Positions 5,453 to 5,869 of a stretch of 5,869 nt of DNA are shown one piece after another (position 1 is the stretch's first letter; every line of letters begins with the position of its first letter). This DNA is from an uncultured Alphaproteobacteria bacterium. GTDB taxonomy: Bacteria > Pseudomonadota > Alphaproteobacteria > Rickettsiales > UBA1997. Below the pieces are notes generated by a model. It had not been told where the DNA came from. It searched no databases and worked only from the letters and a program-made list of their open reading frames with translations. Position numbers and translations under genes: made by a program. The stretch lies in contig CAILUF010000065.1 in the NCBI GenBank assembly GCA_903837365.1, positions 1 through 5,869 on the forward strand. Direction: 5' to 3'.

Positions 5453-5869
5453 TTGAGTAATAAAAATTTATTTAAATTAAATACTAAATTTCTACCCGCT
5501 GGTGATCAACCCCAAGCGATTGACAAGTTAATCGCAGGTCTTGAAGCCAAAAAAAAAGATCAGGTTTTGCTTGGCATTACTGGCTCGGGCAAAACTTTTA
5601 CAATGGCTAACATTATCGCCAAAACGCAACGCCCTGCCCTAATCATGGCTCACAACAAAACTTTAGCAGCGCAGTTATATGGCGAGATGAAGGAATTTTT
5701 TCCTGAAAATGAAATTGGTTATTTCGTTTCTTTTTACGATTATTATCAGCCCGAAGCTTATGTTGCTAAAACCGATACTTTCATTGAAAAAGATAGCTCG
5801 ATTAATGAACAAATTGATCGCCTTCGTCACACTGCTACTCGCGCACTTTTTGAAAGAAGAGATACAATC
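5453..5869 (+). CDS. uvrB: UvrABC excision nuclease subunit B, N-terminal part (cut by window end)
   Basis: The first 139 residues of UvrB, the helicase-like subunit that takes damaged DNA from UvrA and positions UvrC for incision in nucleotide excision repair. [10 protein letters not shown] (15-24) is the conserved start of domain 1a. Walker A is GITGSGKT (41-48), and [12 protein letters not shown] (65-76) follows. The damage-probing beta-hairpin begins around [10 protein letters not shown] (94-103), then [13 protein letters not shown] (108-120) and ERRD (134-137). The full protein is usually about 650-700 residues, so most of the gene lies beyond the window. The frame is open back to a stop at 5435-5437 with no ATG or GTG before the conserved region; TTG at 5453 is the only conventional start and gives a plausible N-terminus ([19 protein letters not shown]). 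TATAAA at 5438-5443 could be a -10 box very close to this start. The 89-bp gap after tRNA-Tyr holds no other gene. Confidence 0.97.
   Translation, partial: MSNKNLFKLNTKFLPAGDQPQAIDKLIAGLEAKKKDQVLLGITGSGKTFTMANIIAKTQRPALIMAHNKTLAAQLYGEMKEFFPENEIGYFVSFYDYYQPEAYVAKTDTFIEKDSSINEQIDRLRHTATRALFERRDTI

Noticed and set aside
1..5869. CRISPR array, insertion sequence, phage or defence system
   Set aside because: No regularly spaced repeats, terminal inverted repeats with a transposase, integrase or toxin-antitoxin genes were seen; the tRNA genes show no duplicated 3' ends that would mark an integration site.

Overview
The window is a short piece of an AT-rich bacterial chromosome. It carries ordinary housekeeping genes, several DNA-maintenance genes, one surface or secretion-type protein and two tRNA genes. 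Alphaproteobacterial ancestry is the best guess, possibly a Rickettsiales-like or other genome-reduced lineage. The reasons are the low GC, tRNA genes that encode their CCA ends, a photolyase that closely matches the iron-sulfur (6-4) photolyase of Agrobacterium, and a UvrB start that resembles rickettsial UvrB. The assignment is inference from remembered sequences; no search was run. At least one gene ends in TGA, and all the reading frames make sense with the standard bacterial code.

Layout: dut (+, 114-557) faces a pilin-like protein with a lectin-fold C-terminal region (-, 666-1496). Behind the latter lies the iron-sulfur photolyase gene (-, 1628-3208). A 120-bp intergenic region separates this leftward pair from a rightward pair: a TIGR01777-type NAD(P)-dependent epimerase (3329-4300) and, 8 bp later, a MoeB/ThiF-type E1 adenylyltransferase (4309-5064). 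Then come tRNA-Gly(UCC) (5131-5204), tRNA-Tyr(GUA) (5278-5363) and the first 139 codons of uvrB (from a TTG at 5453), cut by the window edge.

How the genes fit together: dUTPase keeps uracil out of DNA, the photolyase reverses UV lesions using light, and UvrB drives nucleotide excision repair. Three genome-integrity genes therefore lie within 6 kb, but on different strands and in separate transcription units, so this is proximity rather than an operon. The epimerase and E1 genes probably form a two-gene operon of unknown joint purpose. I see no CRISPR array, insertion sequence, phage gene or defence system, and no clear new biological system. The points most worth a second look are the E1 enzyme without the usual cysteine, the prepilin with a lectin-like body and Ala at -1, and an in-frame 12-bp tandem repeat inside the photolyase gene.
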